Assembly: GCA_023258955.1 (NCBI GenBank) | Contig: JAHFRE010000016.1 | Coordinates: forward strand, 1 to 39,068 | DNA from: Sterolibacterium sp. | Lineage (GTDB): Bacteria > Pseudomonadota > Gammaproteobacteria > Burkholderiales > Rhodocyclaceae | Direction: 5' to 3' | DNA length: 39,068 nt | Shown here: positions 15,844 to 25,282 of the stretch, one piece after another | How the letters are laid out: every line of letters begins with the position of its first letter | Position numbering within the stretch: the first letter of the stretch is position 1 | The notes under the pieces: model-generated | The model's database searches: none | The model's input: the letters and a program-made list of their open reading frames with translations, nothing else | What the model was told of the DNA's origin: nothing | Made by a program: the position numbers and the translations under genes

Positions 15844-17924
15844 AGACCCTCTCCAAGAACATCCTCCGCCGGCAGCACTTCCACCAAGCAATCGTAGAAG
15901 GTCGGCCCGCCGCCCCTGTCGGTCAGCGCCTGCGAAGTCACGGCGTTGGCGTTCTCGCCGTCGCCGGAGAGTTTGCGCCACCAGATCGACGGCGCCGCCA
16001 CCACACCCGGGCGGATGCGCTCGCTGACCTCGGCCCAGGCATGGAAAGCACCGCGATCGTTGGCGATTCTGAGTCGGCGTCCGTCTTCGATGCCGCGCGG
16101 GCGCGCGTCGTCGGGGTGGATCAGCAGACGCGGACGGCCCTCCAACGCCAGGAAGCGCGGCAGGTTGGCGAAGGTCGAATTGAGGAAGTGGCGCGCCGGT
16201 GGCGAGATGATGGCCAGGGGGAAGCGCTCGGCCAGCGCCGGATTGCTGCGCGGCGACTCGTGCGGCGGCACGTAGGCGGGCAACGGATCGTGGCCCATCT
16301 TCGCGAGGCTCTCCGAGTAGAACTCGCACTTGCCCGACGCTGTCGCAAACCCGCCCTGGGCGAAGGGCGCGTGGGGCCGCGGCAGCTCGAGCCTGGCCCA
16401 GCCCTGCGCGGCGAGGGTCGCCGGATCGGCGCTGCGCGCGTCCTCGGCCTTGAACGCCCGCGCCGCGATGCCGGCGTCGTCCTCGGCGAAGCAAGCTTCG
16501 CTGAAACCCATGCGCGCCGCGAGCAGGCGGAAGATCTCGCTGTTCGGCTTGGCTTCACCCAGGGGCGCGATCGCCGCCTGGTTGGCCAGGGTGTAGAGGT
16601 GGCCGTAGGAGCGGTGCACGTCTACGTGTTCGAGCTGGGTGGTCGCCGGCAACAGGATGTCGGCGTAGTCGGCGGTGTCGGTCTGGAACTGTTCCAAGAC
16701 GACGCAGAACAGATCTTCGCGGGCGAAGCCCTGCCGCACCCGCGTGCCGTCCGGCGCGATCGCCAGCGGGTTGGAGTTGTAGACGCAGATCGCCTTGATC
16801 GGCGGCGAGGCAGAGAGCAGGGCGTTGCCGATCGCCGCCATGTTGATCGAGCGTCGCGGAACCTTGTCGGGGTAGAGCTCGGGCCGCTCGAGGGCCTGCG
16901 CATCGGGCGCGAAATTGCCGGAGCTCGACAGCAGCACGCCGCCCGCCGCCTCGCGCCAGGCGCCGACCAGGGCCGGCAGGCAGGCGATGGCGCGCACCGC
17001 GCTGGCGCCGCCGGCGCAACGCTGCAGGCCGTAGTTCATGCGGATCGCCGCCGGGCGGATGCTGCCGTAGTCGATCGCCAGTTGGCGAATGTCGGCGGCA
17101 GCGAGACCGGTCTCGAGGGCGGCGCGCTCGGGGGTCCACTCGGCCACGCGCGCTGCGAGCGCCTCGAAACCGAGCGTGAATCGGGCGACGTAGTCCGTAT
17201 CGATCAGTCCTTCCTTGATCAGCACCTGCATCATCGCCAGCGCCAGCGCGCCGTCGGTCCCGGGCATCGGCGCCAGGTGCAGGTCGCATCGTTGCGCGGT
17301 CTCGGTGCGCAGCGGATCGATGCAGACCAGGCGGGCGCCGCGCCGCTTGGCCTGTTGCAGGCTGCGCCACAGGTGCAGGTTGGAGAGCAGCGGATTGGCG
17401 CCCCAGATGATCACCAGGCGGGCGTTGGCGAATTCTTCGGCGTCCATGCCGACCATCGCGCCGACGGTCGTCGTGTAGCCGGCGCCACCGGCGCTGGAGC
17501 AGATGGTGCGCTCCAGGAAGGACGCACCGAGTCGATTGAAGAAGCGCCGATCCATCGAGCCGCCCTGGACGTAGCCCATGGTCCCGGCGTAGCTGTAGGG
17601 GAGGATGGCGCGCGGATCTGCGGCGCCGATTTCGGTGAAGCGCCGAGCCACCGCGTCGAGGGCCTCGTCCCAGCTGATGCGCGCGAAGCGGCCCGCGCCC
17701 TTGGGACCGACCCGCTTTTGCGGATGCAGCAGGCGGTCCGGCGAATAGACGCGTTCGAGATAGTGCGCGACCTTGGTGCACAGGCTGCCCGCCGTGGTCG
17801 GATGATCGGGATCGCCGCGCAGCTTGACGGCGCGTCCCCCGTCATCGACCGTCACCAGCAGGGCGCAGGTGTCGGGGCAGTCGTGGGGGCAGGCTGCGCG
17901 AACGGTCTTGGTCAAGACGAGCAC
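15795..17924 (-). CDS. Molybdopterin-dependent oxidoreductase (DMSO reductase superfamily)
   Basis: A 709-residue catalytic subunit. An N-terminal [4Fe-4S] motif is present (ACPHDCPDTC at residues 11-20, plus C49). The molybdopterin-binding regions include ARLVIIWGANPLLSN, VCIDPLRTETAQRCDLHL and PMPGTDGALALAMMQVL. The C-terminal MopB-binding fold carries LLIHPDDARPRGIEDGRRL and ends with SIWWRKLS. There is no Tat signal, so it is probably cytosolic. The substrate cannot be told from sequence; formate, thiosulfate and polysulfide relatives look similar. No electron-transfer or membrane subunits accompany it. The last 17 codons run antisense through the tRNA-Gly gene (tail GDGNRTHGSSLGS), because no stop occurs earlier. 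This is genuinely encoded but unusual. Confidence 0.88.
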   Translation of the reverse strand: MLVLTKTVRAACPHDCPDTCALLVTVDDGGRAVKLRGDPDHPTTAGSLCTKVAHYLERVYSPDRLLHPQKRVGPKGAGRFARISWDEALDAVARRFTEIGAADPRAILPYSYAGTMGYVQGGSMDRRFFNRLGASFLERTICSSAGGAGYTTTVGAMVGMDAEEFANARLVIIWGANPLLSNLHLWRSLQQAKRRGARLVCIDPLRTETAQRCDLHLAPMPGTDGALALAMMQVLIKEGLIDTDYVARFTLGFEALAARVAEWTPERAALETGLAAADIRQLAIDYGSIRPAAIRMNYGLQRCAGGASAVRAIACLPALVGAWREAAGGVLLSSSGNFAPDAQALERPELYPDKVPRRSINMAAIGNALLSASPPIKAICVYNSNPLAIAPDGTRVRQGFAREDLFCVVLEQFQTDTADYADILLPATTQLEHVDVHRSYGHLYTLANQAAIAPLGEAKPNSEIFRLLAARMGFSEACFAEDDAGIAARAFKAEDARSADPATLAAQGWARLELPRPHAPFAQGGFATASGKCEFYSESLAKMGHDPLPAYVPPHESPRSNPALAERFPLAIISPPARHFLNSTFANLPRFLALEGRPRLLIHPDDARPRGIEDGRRLRIANDRGAFHAWAEVSERIRPGVVAAPSIWWRKLSGDGENANAVTSQALTDRGGGPTFYDCLVEVLPAEDVLGEGLGAGDGNRTHGSSLGS

Positions 17925-17976
17925 TCAGCGTCTTGGGATCGACAGCACGGACTTGTCGCGCTCTGTGCCAGCGATT

Positions 17977-19350
17977 TCATCCCGCCTCCGATATGCGTCT
18001 GCGCTCGGTCGACGGTGCTTGCTCGGCGCCTGTGACAGCCTGGAGAAAGTCTCGAATCGCGGCGAGCCAGGTGTCGAGCAGCGTGCTGTCGGCTGTGGAC
18101 ATGGTCGCAGCGATGGCTTCGCGACGCCGCTGGGTCTCGCGCTGCAGGTCGGCGATCTGCCAACGCACCTCGTCGAACACCGCGGACAGTTCGCGGGCGA
18201 TCACCTGATCGCCGACCAGCGCCTGCATGGCGCGTGGATCGTTCTGGTCGAGGCCGAACTGGACCAACATGATGCGCACGTCGGACATGCGCTCGAACAG
18301 GAAGCCCAGCTCTGCTGGCGCAACGCCCTGGCGCGCAGCGGAGATCTCGGTCCAGCGCAGCAGCATCTGTGCCGCCGCCTGGATCTGCTCGAAATCGACG
18401 CGGGTCGTCGCTGTGCCACCGTCGGAGAGCACCAAAGCCCGTTGCAGCAGGGCGATCAAAACGGGGTCGAACTTGCGGCGATTGAGTTGCAACAACGCCC
18501 TCAGGCGCTCGCTGCTCTTGTAGCGAGCGATGATCGACGCGCAGGCGTCGGCGACGGCGATGACCCGCGCCAGCAGGCTAACGCGCTCCCCGCGCAGCCC
18601 ATAGGGATAACCGCTGCCGTCGAGCCGCTCATGGTGCTGCAACACCGCGGCCGCCACCTCGGGATTGGCGGGCAGGATCTCTCTGGCGATCAGGTAGCCG
18701 GTGATGGGGTGGGCGTCGATGTGAGCAAACTCGGTCTCGCTCACCCTGTGCCGTCGATCGAGCAGGGACGGATCGGTGTGCAGCTCACCGATGTCATGGA
18801 CCAGCCCCGACAACATCGCGTCTGTGCCTTGTTGCGGTGACAGCCGCAAGCGCTGCACCAGGTAGTGTCCGACCAGCACCACCATCAGGATGTGCTTGAA
18901 CAACCAGGGTAGCTGCGTTCGCATCACCGTCAGCTTGAATCCCAGTTGCTCTGGCAAACGCAGTTGGCGCAGGGCGTCCTGGCTGCGCTGAATTTCCTCG
19001 CCGCCGCTCTGCAGGTTCTGCAAAAAGGGCTCGCTGGCGATGAGACCGGCGGCCTCCTCGGCGAGAAGGTCGGCGGTGACCCCATCCTTGATCACCAGGC
19101 TCTGGTCGATGGGCTTGAGCAGGACGTGCTTGAGCAGGCGCTCGCGCAGATCGCTGCCGATCGCCACGCCCCTGTCGAGCAGCTTGATGCCCTTCGCCGT
19201 AAAAACTTCTTCGCGCGCCACCACCTCCTTGACGTCGGCCATCTGCGTCAGCGAGGTCATGTAGTGCACGTCTTCGTCGAGCGCCTTGCGGGCCTGCAGC
19301 TCGTGCTGGGCATGGTCAAGTTCTGAGAGCTCTTTCATGATCGAAGCCAT
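17977..19350 (-). CDS. HD-GYP domain protein (putative cyclic-di-GMP phosphodiesterase)
   Basis: A 457-residue cytosolic protein. The central region has the HD-GYP hallmarks: GLVHDIGELHTDPSLL (HD at 185-186), HIDAHPITGYLIA, HHERLDGSGYPYGLRGE near 239-254 and ARVIAVADACASI. These domains hydrolyse cyclic-di-GMP to GMP. The first 160 residues are helical, without a recognisable receiver or PAS domain. A basic C-terminal 150 residues also look helical. The start is ATG 19350, with ATG 19338 possible; no good ribosome site is seen for either. It stands alone, with about 290 bases upstream to the carbonic anhydrase. Confidence 0.88.
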   Translation of the reverse strand: MASIMKELSELDHAQHELQARKALDEDVHYMTSLTQMADVKEVVAREEVFTAKGIKLLDRGVAIGSDLRERLLKHVLLKPIDQSLVIKDGVTADLLAEEAAGLIASEPFLQNLQSGGEEIQRSQDALRQLRLPEQLGFKLTVMRTQLPWLFKHILMVVLVGHYLVQRLRLSPQQGTDAMLSGLVHDIGELHTDPSLLDRRHRVSETEFAHIDAHPITGYLIAREILPANPEVAAAVLQHHERLDGSGYPYGLRGERVSLLARVIAVADACASIIARYKSSERLRALLQLNRRKFDPVLIALLQRALVLSDGGTATTRVDFEQIQAAAQMLLRWTEISAARQGVAPAELGFLFERMSDVRIMLVQFGLDQNDPRAMQALVGDQVIARELSAVFDEVRWQIADLQRETQRRREAIAATMSTADSTLLDTWLAAIRDFLQAVTGAEQAPSTERRRISEAG

Positions 19351-19636
19351 CGTTGCAATCGGTATGCAATTCTATGTCGTCCAAGCAAGTTGATGGGCGC
19401 GACCGGCGGCGCGGACCATTTCTTGGCTGGCGCAGGGATGGGACAGCGCAGGATATTACTTGACTAAGCAGCTAGGTTATTGTAAGGTTTTCTTCGCAAG
19501 ATACCGATATCGGGCTGGCAACAGAATAAGCAACAGGTCGGATCTCGCCTCTTGGTCGGCTGCGCTGTTCGCGACTCGTGCTCTGCCCTGCGCCGCGCGA
19601 CAACGCCTTTCTTGGCTTTGATGGGGGGAGGGGAAA

Positions 19637-20413
19637 ATGGATAGGAAGATTGGCAAGCGTATCGTCGCGATCGCTGCATTGCTGCTTGGGGCGAGCACCG
19701 CCAACACCGCGCTGGCCGCCGAGGGAGCGCCGCACTGGGGCTACCACGGGGCGGAGGGCGCCGAAAAGTGGGGCGACTTGAGCAAGGATTTCGCCACCTG
19801 CAAGCTGGGCAAGGAGCAATCGCCGATCGACATCAAGTCCAAGGAGGTGGAGAAGGCGAAGCTCGACAAGATCGTCTTCAACTACCAGCCGAGCAAACTC
19901 AACATCGCGAACAACGGTCACACGATCCAGCTGGACTATGACAAGGGCAGTTCGATCACCCTCGGCAAGGACAGGTACGAGTTGCTGCAATTCCACTTCC
20001 ACACCCCCAGCGAAGAGGAGATCGACGGCAAGGAATTCGATCTGGTCGCGCACCTGGTGCACAAGAGCGCCGATGGCAAGCTCGCCGTGGTGGCGGTGCT
20101 GTTCGACCGCGGCGAGGAGAACAAGGCGCTCAAGGCCTATTGGGACAAGCTGCCGCGCGAATCGGGAGAGACCCGCGCTCTGCCCAAATCGCAGATCAAC
20201 GCCGCCGACATGCTGCCCGCCAGTCGCGACTACTACACCTTCAAGGGCTCGCTGACCACGCCTCCCTGCAGCGAGAACGTGCGCTGGCTGGTGCTCAAGA
20301 ACCCGGTGACGGTATCGAAGGATCAGACCACCAGCTTCCGCAAGATCTACCCGCTCAACAATCGCCCGGTGCAAGCGCTCAACGGCCGCAAGGTTCAAGT
20401 GGGAGGCGATTAG
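19637..20413 (+). CDS. Secreted alpha-carbonic anhydrase
   Basis: A 258-residue protein with a clear Sec signal peptide (basic start, hydrophobic AIAALLLGAS, probable cleavage after TALA at 27). The mature alpha-CA domain carries HWGYHG, QSPIDI, LQFHFHTPSE (zinc ligands H120 and H122) and HLVHK (third ligand H139). TTPPCSENVRWLVL is the substrate-pocket segment. It interconverts CO2 and bicarbonate in the periplasm. A strong ribosome site (GGGGAGGGG) precedes the ATG. It stands alone between the HD-GYP gene and the convergent pst operon. A periplasmic CA may supply bicarbonate or buffer pH; which one cannot be told here. Confidence 0.95.
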   Translation: MDRKIGKRIVAIAALLLGASTANTALAAEGAPHWGYHGAEGAEKWGDLSKDFATCKLGKEQSPIDIKSKEVEKAKLDKIVFNYQPSKLNIANNGHTIQLDYDKGSSITLGKDRYELLQFHFHTPSEEEIDGKEFDLVAHLVHKSADGKLAVVAVLFDRGEENKALKAYWDKLPRESGETRALPKSQINAADMLPASRDYYTFKGSLTTPPCSENVRWLVLKNPVTVSKDQTTSFRKIYPLNNRPVQALNGRKVQVGGD

Positions 20414-20643
20414 CCGATCCCGCAACAGAAGCTCGCTTTGGGCGCTGGGCAAGCCAGTGCAGTTTCACCAGGTCTTGGTCCGGCAGGACGGCACCGGGCA
20501 GGCCGCAGATCTATCCGACAACAGGGTGGTCCGGCTGAGCGACTTTCGCCACGAACACGGCGGGAGTTCCTGGCTGGCGCTCGCCGACCACTTCTCCGGC
20601 CAGGGTTATCTCGAAGCGGCTCTGGCTTGCACGGCGGCGCCGC

Positions 20644-21453
20644 TCAGCCGAAGCGCCCGGTGATGTAGTCTTCGGTCTGCTTCTTGCCCGGCTTGATGAA
20701 GATCTGGTCGGTGACGCCGAACTCGACCAGTTCGCCGAGGTACATATAGGCCGTGTAGTCGGAGATGCGCGCCGCCTGCTGCATATTGTGGGTGACGATG
20801 ACGATGGTGAAATCCTCTTTCAGTTCGGCGATCAGCTCCTCGATGCGCATGGTCGAGATCGGATCGAGGGCCGAGGTCGGTTCGTCGAGCAGCAGCACCT
20901 CCGGCTTGACGGCGATGCCGCGGGCGATGCACAGGCGCTGCTGCTGGCCGCCGGAGAGGCTCATGCCGCTCTGGTTGAGGATGCCGCTCACCTCGTCCCA
21001 CAGCGCCGCCTTCTTCAGCGCCCACTCGACCCGATCGTCCATCTGCGCCCGCGACAGGCGCTCCTGCAGCTTGACGCCGAAAGCGATGTTCTCGTAGATC
21101 GACATCGGAAAGGGGGTCGGCTTCTGGAACACCATGCCGATGCGCGCCCGCAGGCGGTTGATATCGACGCTCTTGTCGAGGACGTCCATGCCTTCGAGCA
21201 GCAGACCACCGCTGGCCCGCTGATCCGGATAGAGGTCGTACATGCGGTTCATGGTGCGCAACAGCGTCGACTTGCCGCAGCCCGAAGGACCGATGAAGGC
21301 CGTCACCTGACCACGATAGATGTCGAGGTTGATGTTCTTCAGGGCGTGGTACTTGCCGTAGTAGAAGTTGAAGTCGCGGAAGCTGATCTGGGTCACCAGC
21401 GCGGCGACGCTGCTCTCGTTCATCATGGCGGTCTCGGCGGCAATGGCGTTCAC
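20644..21453 (-). CDS. pstB: Phosphate ABC transporter ATP-binding protein PstB
   Basis: A 269-residue ABC ATPase of the high-affinity phosphate importer. Walker [17 protein letters not shown]-loop [11 protein letters not shown], signature [16 protein letters not shown] and Walker [15 protein letters not shown] are all of PstB type ([18 protein letters not shown] is the standard N-terminus). The start is probably GTG at 21453, overlapping the pstA stop (GTGA); ATG at 21426 or 21423 is possible. It is the last gene of pstSCAB. phoU, the usual next gene, is absent: a convergent, different neighbour follows. Confidence 0.96.
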   Translation of the reverse strand: MNAIAAETAMMNESSVAALVTQISFRDFNFYYGKYHALKNINLDIYRGQVTAFIGPSGCGKSTLLRTMNRMYDLYPDQRASGGLLLEGMDVLDKSVDINRLRARIGMVFQKPTPFPMSIYENIAFGVKLQERLSRAQMDDRVEWALKKAALWDEVSGILNQSGMSLSGGQQQRLCIARGIAVKPEVLLLDEPTSALDPISTMRIEELIAELKEDFTIVIVTHNMQQAARISDYTAYMYLGELVEFGVTDQIFIKPGKKQTEDYITGRFG

Positions 21454-22286
21454 CTGTGCTTCTGGCGGAAGAGGATGCGGGCTGCGATGTTGAGACCCAG
21501 CACCCCCAGGGTGATCAGAAAGACGCCGGCCCAGGCCATGCGCTGCCAGTCGGCGAAAGGGCTCATGGCGAACTTGAAGATGGTGACCGGCAGGGTGGCC
21601 ATCGGCTTGTCCAGATCCAGGGTCCAGAACTGGTTGGACAGGGCGGTAAACAACAGCGGTGCGGTTTCGCCCGAGATGCGCGCCACGGCGAGCAACACGC
21701 CGGTGACGATGCCGGCGCGGGAGGCGCGCAGGGTCACCTTGGTGATCACCTTCCACTTGGGCGTGCCCAGCGCGTACACCGCCTCGCGCAGGCTGTCGGG
21801 GACCAGCACCAGCATGTTCTCGGTGGTCCGGATCACCACCGGAACGACGATCAGCGCCAGGGCGAAGACCCCGGCCAGCGCCGAGAAATGGCCGACCCGC
21901 TCGACGTAGACGGCATAGACGAACAGGCCGATCACGATCGACGGCGCCGACAGCAGGATGTCGTTGATGAACAGGGTGCTGCGACCGAGCCAGCCGTAGC
22001 GCCCGTATTCGGCCAGATAGACGCCGGCCAGCACCCCGAACGGGGTACCGATGGCGGTCGCCAGTCCGACCTGGAGCAGACTGCCGACGATGGCGTTCAA
22101 GAGGCCGCCCTCGCTCCCCGGCGGCGGCGTCATTTGGGTGAACAGGCTCAGGCGAACGGCGCCGATGCCCAGCTGGAAGACGTCGACCAGGATCCAGAAC
22201 AGCCAGAACAGGCCGAAGGCGACCGCCAGCATCGACATGGACAGGGCGAAGGCGTTGACCAGCTTGCGTCGGCGTACCAGGTCCAT
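21450..22286 (-). CDS. pstA: Phosphate ABC transporter permease PstA
   Basis: A 278-residue inner-membrane permease with about six helices. It starts [13 protein letters not shown], then a helix [39 protein letters not shown] and the coupling-loop sequence [17 protein letters not shown] are characteristic of Pst[19 protein letters not shown] is a conserved late segment. It follows pstC by 4 bases and overlaps pstB by GTGA, and pairs with PstC to form the phosphate channel. Confidence 0.96.
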   Translation of the reverse strand: MDLVRRRKLVNAFALSMSMLAVAFGLFWLFWILVDVFQLGIGAVRLSLFTQMTPPPGSEGGLLNAIVGSLLQVGLATAIGTPFGVLAGVYLAEYGRYGWLGRSTLFINDILLSAPSIVIGLFVYAVYVERVGHFSALAGVFALALIVVPVVIRTTENMLVLVPDSLREAVYALGTPKWKVITKVTLRASRAGIVTGVLLAVARISGETAPLLFTALSNQFWTLDLDKPMATLPVTIFKFAMSPFADWQRMAWAGVFLITLGVLGLNIAARILFRQKHR

Positions 22287-22290
22287 GGTC

Positions 22291-23244
22291 TCAGGTCCTC
22301 TGGCCTTCGCCCTTGGCGAGTCGCAGCAGCAGCAGTTTGGATATCACCAGGACAATGAAGGTGATCACGAACAGGACCAGGCCCAACTCGATCAGCGACG
22401 CGGTGTGCATCGGCGACACCGCTTCGGTGAACTCGTTGGCCAGGGCCGAGGCGATCGAATTGCCGGGCGAAAACAGCGACGCGTCGGACAATTGGTCGGA
22501 GTTGCCGATTACGAACGTCACGGCCATGGTCTCGCCCAGCGCGCGCCCCAGGCCAAGCATGATGCCGCCGATGACACCGACCCTGGTGTAGGGCAGGACG
22601 ATACGCCAGACCACCTCCCAGGTGGTGGCGCCGACGGCGTAGGCCGACTCCTTGAGGATTCCCGGCGTCACCTCGAACACGTCGCGCATCACCGAGGCGA
22701 TGAAGGGGATGATCATGATCGACAGGATCACCCCGGCGCAGAGCAGGCCGATGCCCATCGGCGGGCCCTGGAACAGGCGGCCGAGCAAGGGCAGCTGCCC
22801 CAGAGTGGCGCCGAGCAACGGCTGGATGAACTGGCCGAACAGGGGGGCGAAGACCAGCAGTCCCCACATGCCGTAGACGATGCTGGGTATGCCCGCCAGC
22901 AGTTCGATCGCCACACCCAGCGGTCGGCGCAGCCAGGGCGGCGACAGCTCGGTCAGGAACAGCGCGATGCCGAAGGAGACCGGCACGGCGATGATCAGGG
23001 CGATCAGGGAGGTGACCAGGGTGCCATAGATGTGCACCTGGCCGCCGAACTCCTCCATCGGCGGATTCCATTCGGCGCGCCAGAGGAAGGCCAGGCCGAA
23101 CTTGGCCAGCGACGGCAGGGCACCATAGAGCAGCGAGACGAGGATGGCAGCCAGCAGGAGCAGGGTCAATAGCGCAAAAAGGCGCGTCAGGTTGCGGAAC
23201 ACCCAGTCACCTGCGGCAAAGCTCCGCTTCGCGCTATCGGCCAT
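22291..23244 (-). CDS. pstC: Phosphate ABC transporter permease PstC
   Basis: A 317-residue inner-membrane permease. The N-terminal helix [20 protein letters not shown] is followed by PLVWG-type loop equivalents and the conserved [18 protein letters not shown]. The coupling loop is [20 protein letters not shown], and [18 protein letters not shown] is diagnostic. It is the second gene of pstSCAB, 81 bases after pstS, a gap that may allow differential expression of the binding protein, as in other pst operons. Confidence 0.96.
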   Translation of the reverse strand: MADSAKRSFAAGDWVFRNLTRLFALLTLLLLAAILVSLLYGALPSLAKFGLAFLWRAEWNPPMEEFGGQVHIYGTLVTSLIALIIAVPVSFGIALFLTELSPPWLRRPLGVAIELLAGIPSIVYGMWGLLVFAPLFGQFIQPLLGATLGQLPLLGRLFQGPPMGIGLLCAGVILSIMIIPFIASVMRDVFEVTPGILKESAYAVGATTWEVVWRIVLPYTRVGVIGGIMLGLGRALGETMAVTFVIGNSDQLSDASLFSPGNSIASALANEFTEAVSPMHTASLIELGLVLFVITFIVLVISKLLLLRLAKGEGQRT

Positions 23245-23325
23245 GCTTGGTCACCCACTCGTTGAATCGGGCGCTGCAAGTCCGCGCCGCGGTGCGCAGC
23301 CGGCGCGGCCAAATTCGCGACAATT

Positions 23326-24375
23326 CTACTTTCCGGAATAGACCGGCTTGCCGGCAGCGTCCTTGATATTAGCCCAGGACGCATGGATCAGCTTGACCAG
23401 ACTGTCGGGCAGCGCCACGTAGTCGAGCTCGTCGGCCATCTTGCCGCCGTTCTTGTAGGACCAGTCGAAGAACTTCAGCACCTCGGCCGCCTGCGCCGGC
23501 TTGTCCTGGCTCTTGTGCATCAGGATGAAGGTGGCGCCGGTGATGGGCCAGGCCTCCTTGCCCGGTTCGTTGGTGAGGATTTCGTAGAAGGCGGATTTGC
23601 TCCAGTCGGCCTTGGCGGCGGCAACCTTGAAGCTCGTATCGTCGGGCGCAGGATAGTTACCGTCGGCGTTGGCGAGCAGCGTATAGGTCATCTTGTTCTG
23701 CTTGGAGTACGCGTACTCCACGTAGCCGATGGCGCCGGGAATACGCTGGACGAAAGCCGAGACGCCTTCGTTGCCCTTGCCGCCCAAACCGACCGGCCAC
23801 TGCACGGCGGTGCCCTCGCCGACCTTCTGCTTCCACTCCGGGCTGACCTTGGACAGGTAGTTGGTGAAGATGAAGGTGGTGCCGGAACCGTCGGCGCGGC
23901 GCACCACGGCGATCGCCTGGTCGGGCAGGGAAAGCCTGGGGTTGAGCGCGACGATTGCCTTGTCGTTCCACTTGGTGATCTTGCCCAGATAGATGTCGGC
24001 AAGAACCGCCGGTGTCAGCTTCATCTCGCCGGGCTTGACGCCGGTGATATTGACCACCAGGACTTCACCGCCGATCACCGCGGGAAACTGCACCAGTCCG
24101 TTCTTCTCCAGCTCGGCCGGGGTGAGCGGCATGTCCGAGGCGCCGAAGTCGACGGTCTTGGCGGTGATCTGCTTGATGCCGCCGCCCGAGCCGATCGATT
24201 GGTAGTTGATCTTGTTGGCGGTCGCCTTCTGATAGGCCTCGGCCCACTTGCCGTAGATCGGGGCGGGAAAGGTGGCGCCCGCCCCCGTTATCTCTGCCGC
24301 CAGCGCCGGAACGGCGAGCAGCGAAGCACAAGCCATCAACGCTTGCAGGGTGCGCGACCCGATAGCTGCGGACAT
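23326..24375 (-). CDS. pstS: Periplasmic phosphate-binding protein PstS
   Basis: A 349-residue protein with a Sec signal peptide ([16 protein letters not shown]). The mature domain begins [20 protein letters not shown]. It has the phosphate-binding segments [21 protein letters not shown] and [17 protein letters not shown], all diagnostic of PstS. The start is ATG 24375, which has GGAG at good distance (TTGGAGAAGACC); longer reading to 24408 covers the promoter. It captures phosphate and delivers it to PstCAB. It is preceded by a strong Pho promoter, so expression should be induced by phosphate starvation. Confidence 0.97.
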   Translation of the reverse strand: MSAAIGSRTLQALMACASLLAVPALAAEITGAGATFPAPIYGKWAEAYQKATANKINYQSIGSGGGIKQITAKTVDFGASDMPLTPAELEKNGLVQFPAVIGGEVLVVNITGVKPGEMKLTPAVLADIYLGKITKWNDKAIVALNPRLSLPDQAIAVVRRADGSGTTFIFTNYLSKVSPEWKQKVGEGTAVQWPVGLGGKGNEGVSAFVQRIPGAIGYVEYAYSKQNKMTYTLLANADGNYPAPDDTSFKVAAAKADWSKSAFYEILTNEPGKEAWPITGATFILMHKSQDKPAQAAEVLKFFDWSYKNGGKMADELDYVALPDSLVKLIHASWANIKDAAGKPVYSGK

Positions 24376-24406
24376 GGTCTTCTCCAAATGAAGTAGGTAG
24401 GACCGC

Positions 24407-24440
24407 ATTATCGGAAGCTATTGTTACAGGCTGATGACAG
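24407..24440 (-). promoter_or_regulatory. Pho box and -10 of the pstS promoter
   Basis: On the minus strand the 18-base Pho box CTGTCATCAGCCTGTAAC (24440-24423) has two heptamers, CTGTCAT and CTGTAAC, separated by 4 bases. They match the PhoB consensus direct repeat. After 10 bases comes the -10 GATAAT (24412-24407), the standard spacing where PhoB replaces the -35. The pstS ATG is at 24375. It predicts activation by PhoB under phosphate limitation. Confidence 0.85.
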
Positions 24441-24474
24441 GAACAGGGAACGGTTTGCTGCGCTCGGCCCAAGT

Positions 24475-24508
24475 CTGTCACCAAGCTGTAACAGATCGGC
24501 AATACACT
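24475..24508 (+). promoter_or_regulatory. Pho box and -10 of the phoB promoter
   Basis: On the plus strand the 18-base Pho box CTGTCACCAAGCTGTAAC (24475-24492) has heptamers CTGTCAC and CTGTAAC. After 10 bases comes TACACT (24503-24508), at the same spacing as on the pstS side. The phoB ATG is at 24537. It implies PhoB autoregulation and is oriented away from the pstS box, with 34 bases between the two. Confidence 0.8.
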
Positions 24509-24536
24509 GTCGTCGTTGCGGCAGGTAACGGGCCTT

Positions 24537-25232
24537 ATGGGAGCAGACATCCTCGTAGTGGAAGACGAACCGGCGATTCAGGATCTGGTCGCGGTGAATC
24601 TTCTGCGCGCTGGCTACCAGGTGCGCAAAGCGTTCTCCGCCGAGGAAGCCCAACTGGAAATCAAGGCCACCCTGCCCGACTTGATCCTGCTCGACTGGAT
24701 GTTGCCGGGCATGAGTGGCATCGACTTGGCAAGGCGCCTGCGACTCGAGCCACGCACCCGCGATCTGCCCATCATCATGTTGACAGCGCGCAGCGGTGAA
24801 GTCGACAAAGTCGTCGGCCTAGAGACAGGGGCCGACGACTTTGTCACCAAGCCCTTCTCGCCGCGCGAACTGACGGCGCGCATCCAGGCCGTACTGCGGC
24901 GGCGCGCTCCGCACGCGGCAGAGGAAGCTTCCTGCGTCGGCGGACTGCAACTCGATCCGCGAACCCACCGGGTGTCGGCCGGTGCAGCCGAGCTGAAGCT
25001 GGGGCCCACCGAGTTCCGCTTGCTGCACTTCCTCATGACCCACCCCGAACGGGTGCACAGCAGGGTGCAGCTGCTCGATCAAGTCTGGGGCGATCACGTC
25101 TTTGTCGAGGAGCGCACGGTCGACGTGCATATACGCCGTCTGCGCGCCACCCTGGCGCAAACGGGGCACGACACCTTGATTCAGACCGTGCGCGGCAACG
25201 GCTACCGCCTGTCGGCCAAGCCCAAGAACTGA
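24537..25232 (+). CDS. phoB: Phosphate regulon response regulator PhoB
   Basis: A 231-residue OmpR-type regulator. The receiver domain (about 1-120) has acidic residues VVEDE, phospho-acceptor D53 in LILLDWMLPG, and K105 in TKPFSPREL. The C-terminal winged-helix domain (about 130-230) has LGPTEFRLLHFLMTHPERV, RTVDVHIRRLRATL and the wing VRGNGYRLS. This is the PhoB form. The start is ATG 24537; TTG 24516 is not needed. It lies divergent to pstS with its own Pho box, which makes the assignment to phosphate control strong. No phoR kinase gene follows it; the next gene is convergent. Confidence 0.95.
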   Translation: MGADILVVEDEPAIQDLVAVNLLRAGYQVRKAFSAEEAQLEIKATLPDLILLDWMLPGMSGIDLARRLRLEPRTRDLPIIMLTARSGEVDKVVGLETGADDFVTKPFSPRELTARIQAVLRRRAPHAAEEASCVGGLQLDPRTHRVSAGAAELKLGPTEFRLLHFLMTHPERVHSRVQLLDQVWGDHVFVEERTVDVHIRRLRATLAQTGHDTLIQTVRGNGYRLSAKPKN

Positions 25233-25282
25233 CGCAAGGCGAACACCCCAATACAGCCCAGGGGCGATCGCTGCACCAGGAT

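Noticed and set aside
15692-15862. Extended upstream reading frame of thiS through the tRNA
   Set aside because: It is the antisense translation of the tRNA-Gly gene. Homology and length place the thiS start at 15691.
19380-19636. Promoter-like TTGACT before the carbonic anhydrase gene
   Set aside because: No matching -10 at acceptable spacing, so no promoter is called.
20457-20663. 68-residue ORF from GTG between the carbonic anhydrase gene and pstB
   Set aside because: No ribosome site, no recognisable family, and its end overlaps the pstB stop region. It may be chance in GC-rich DNA.
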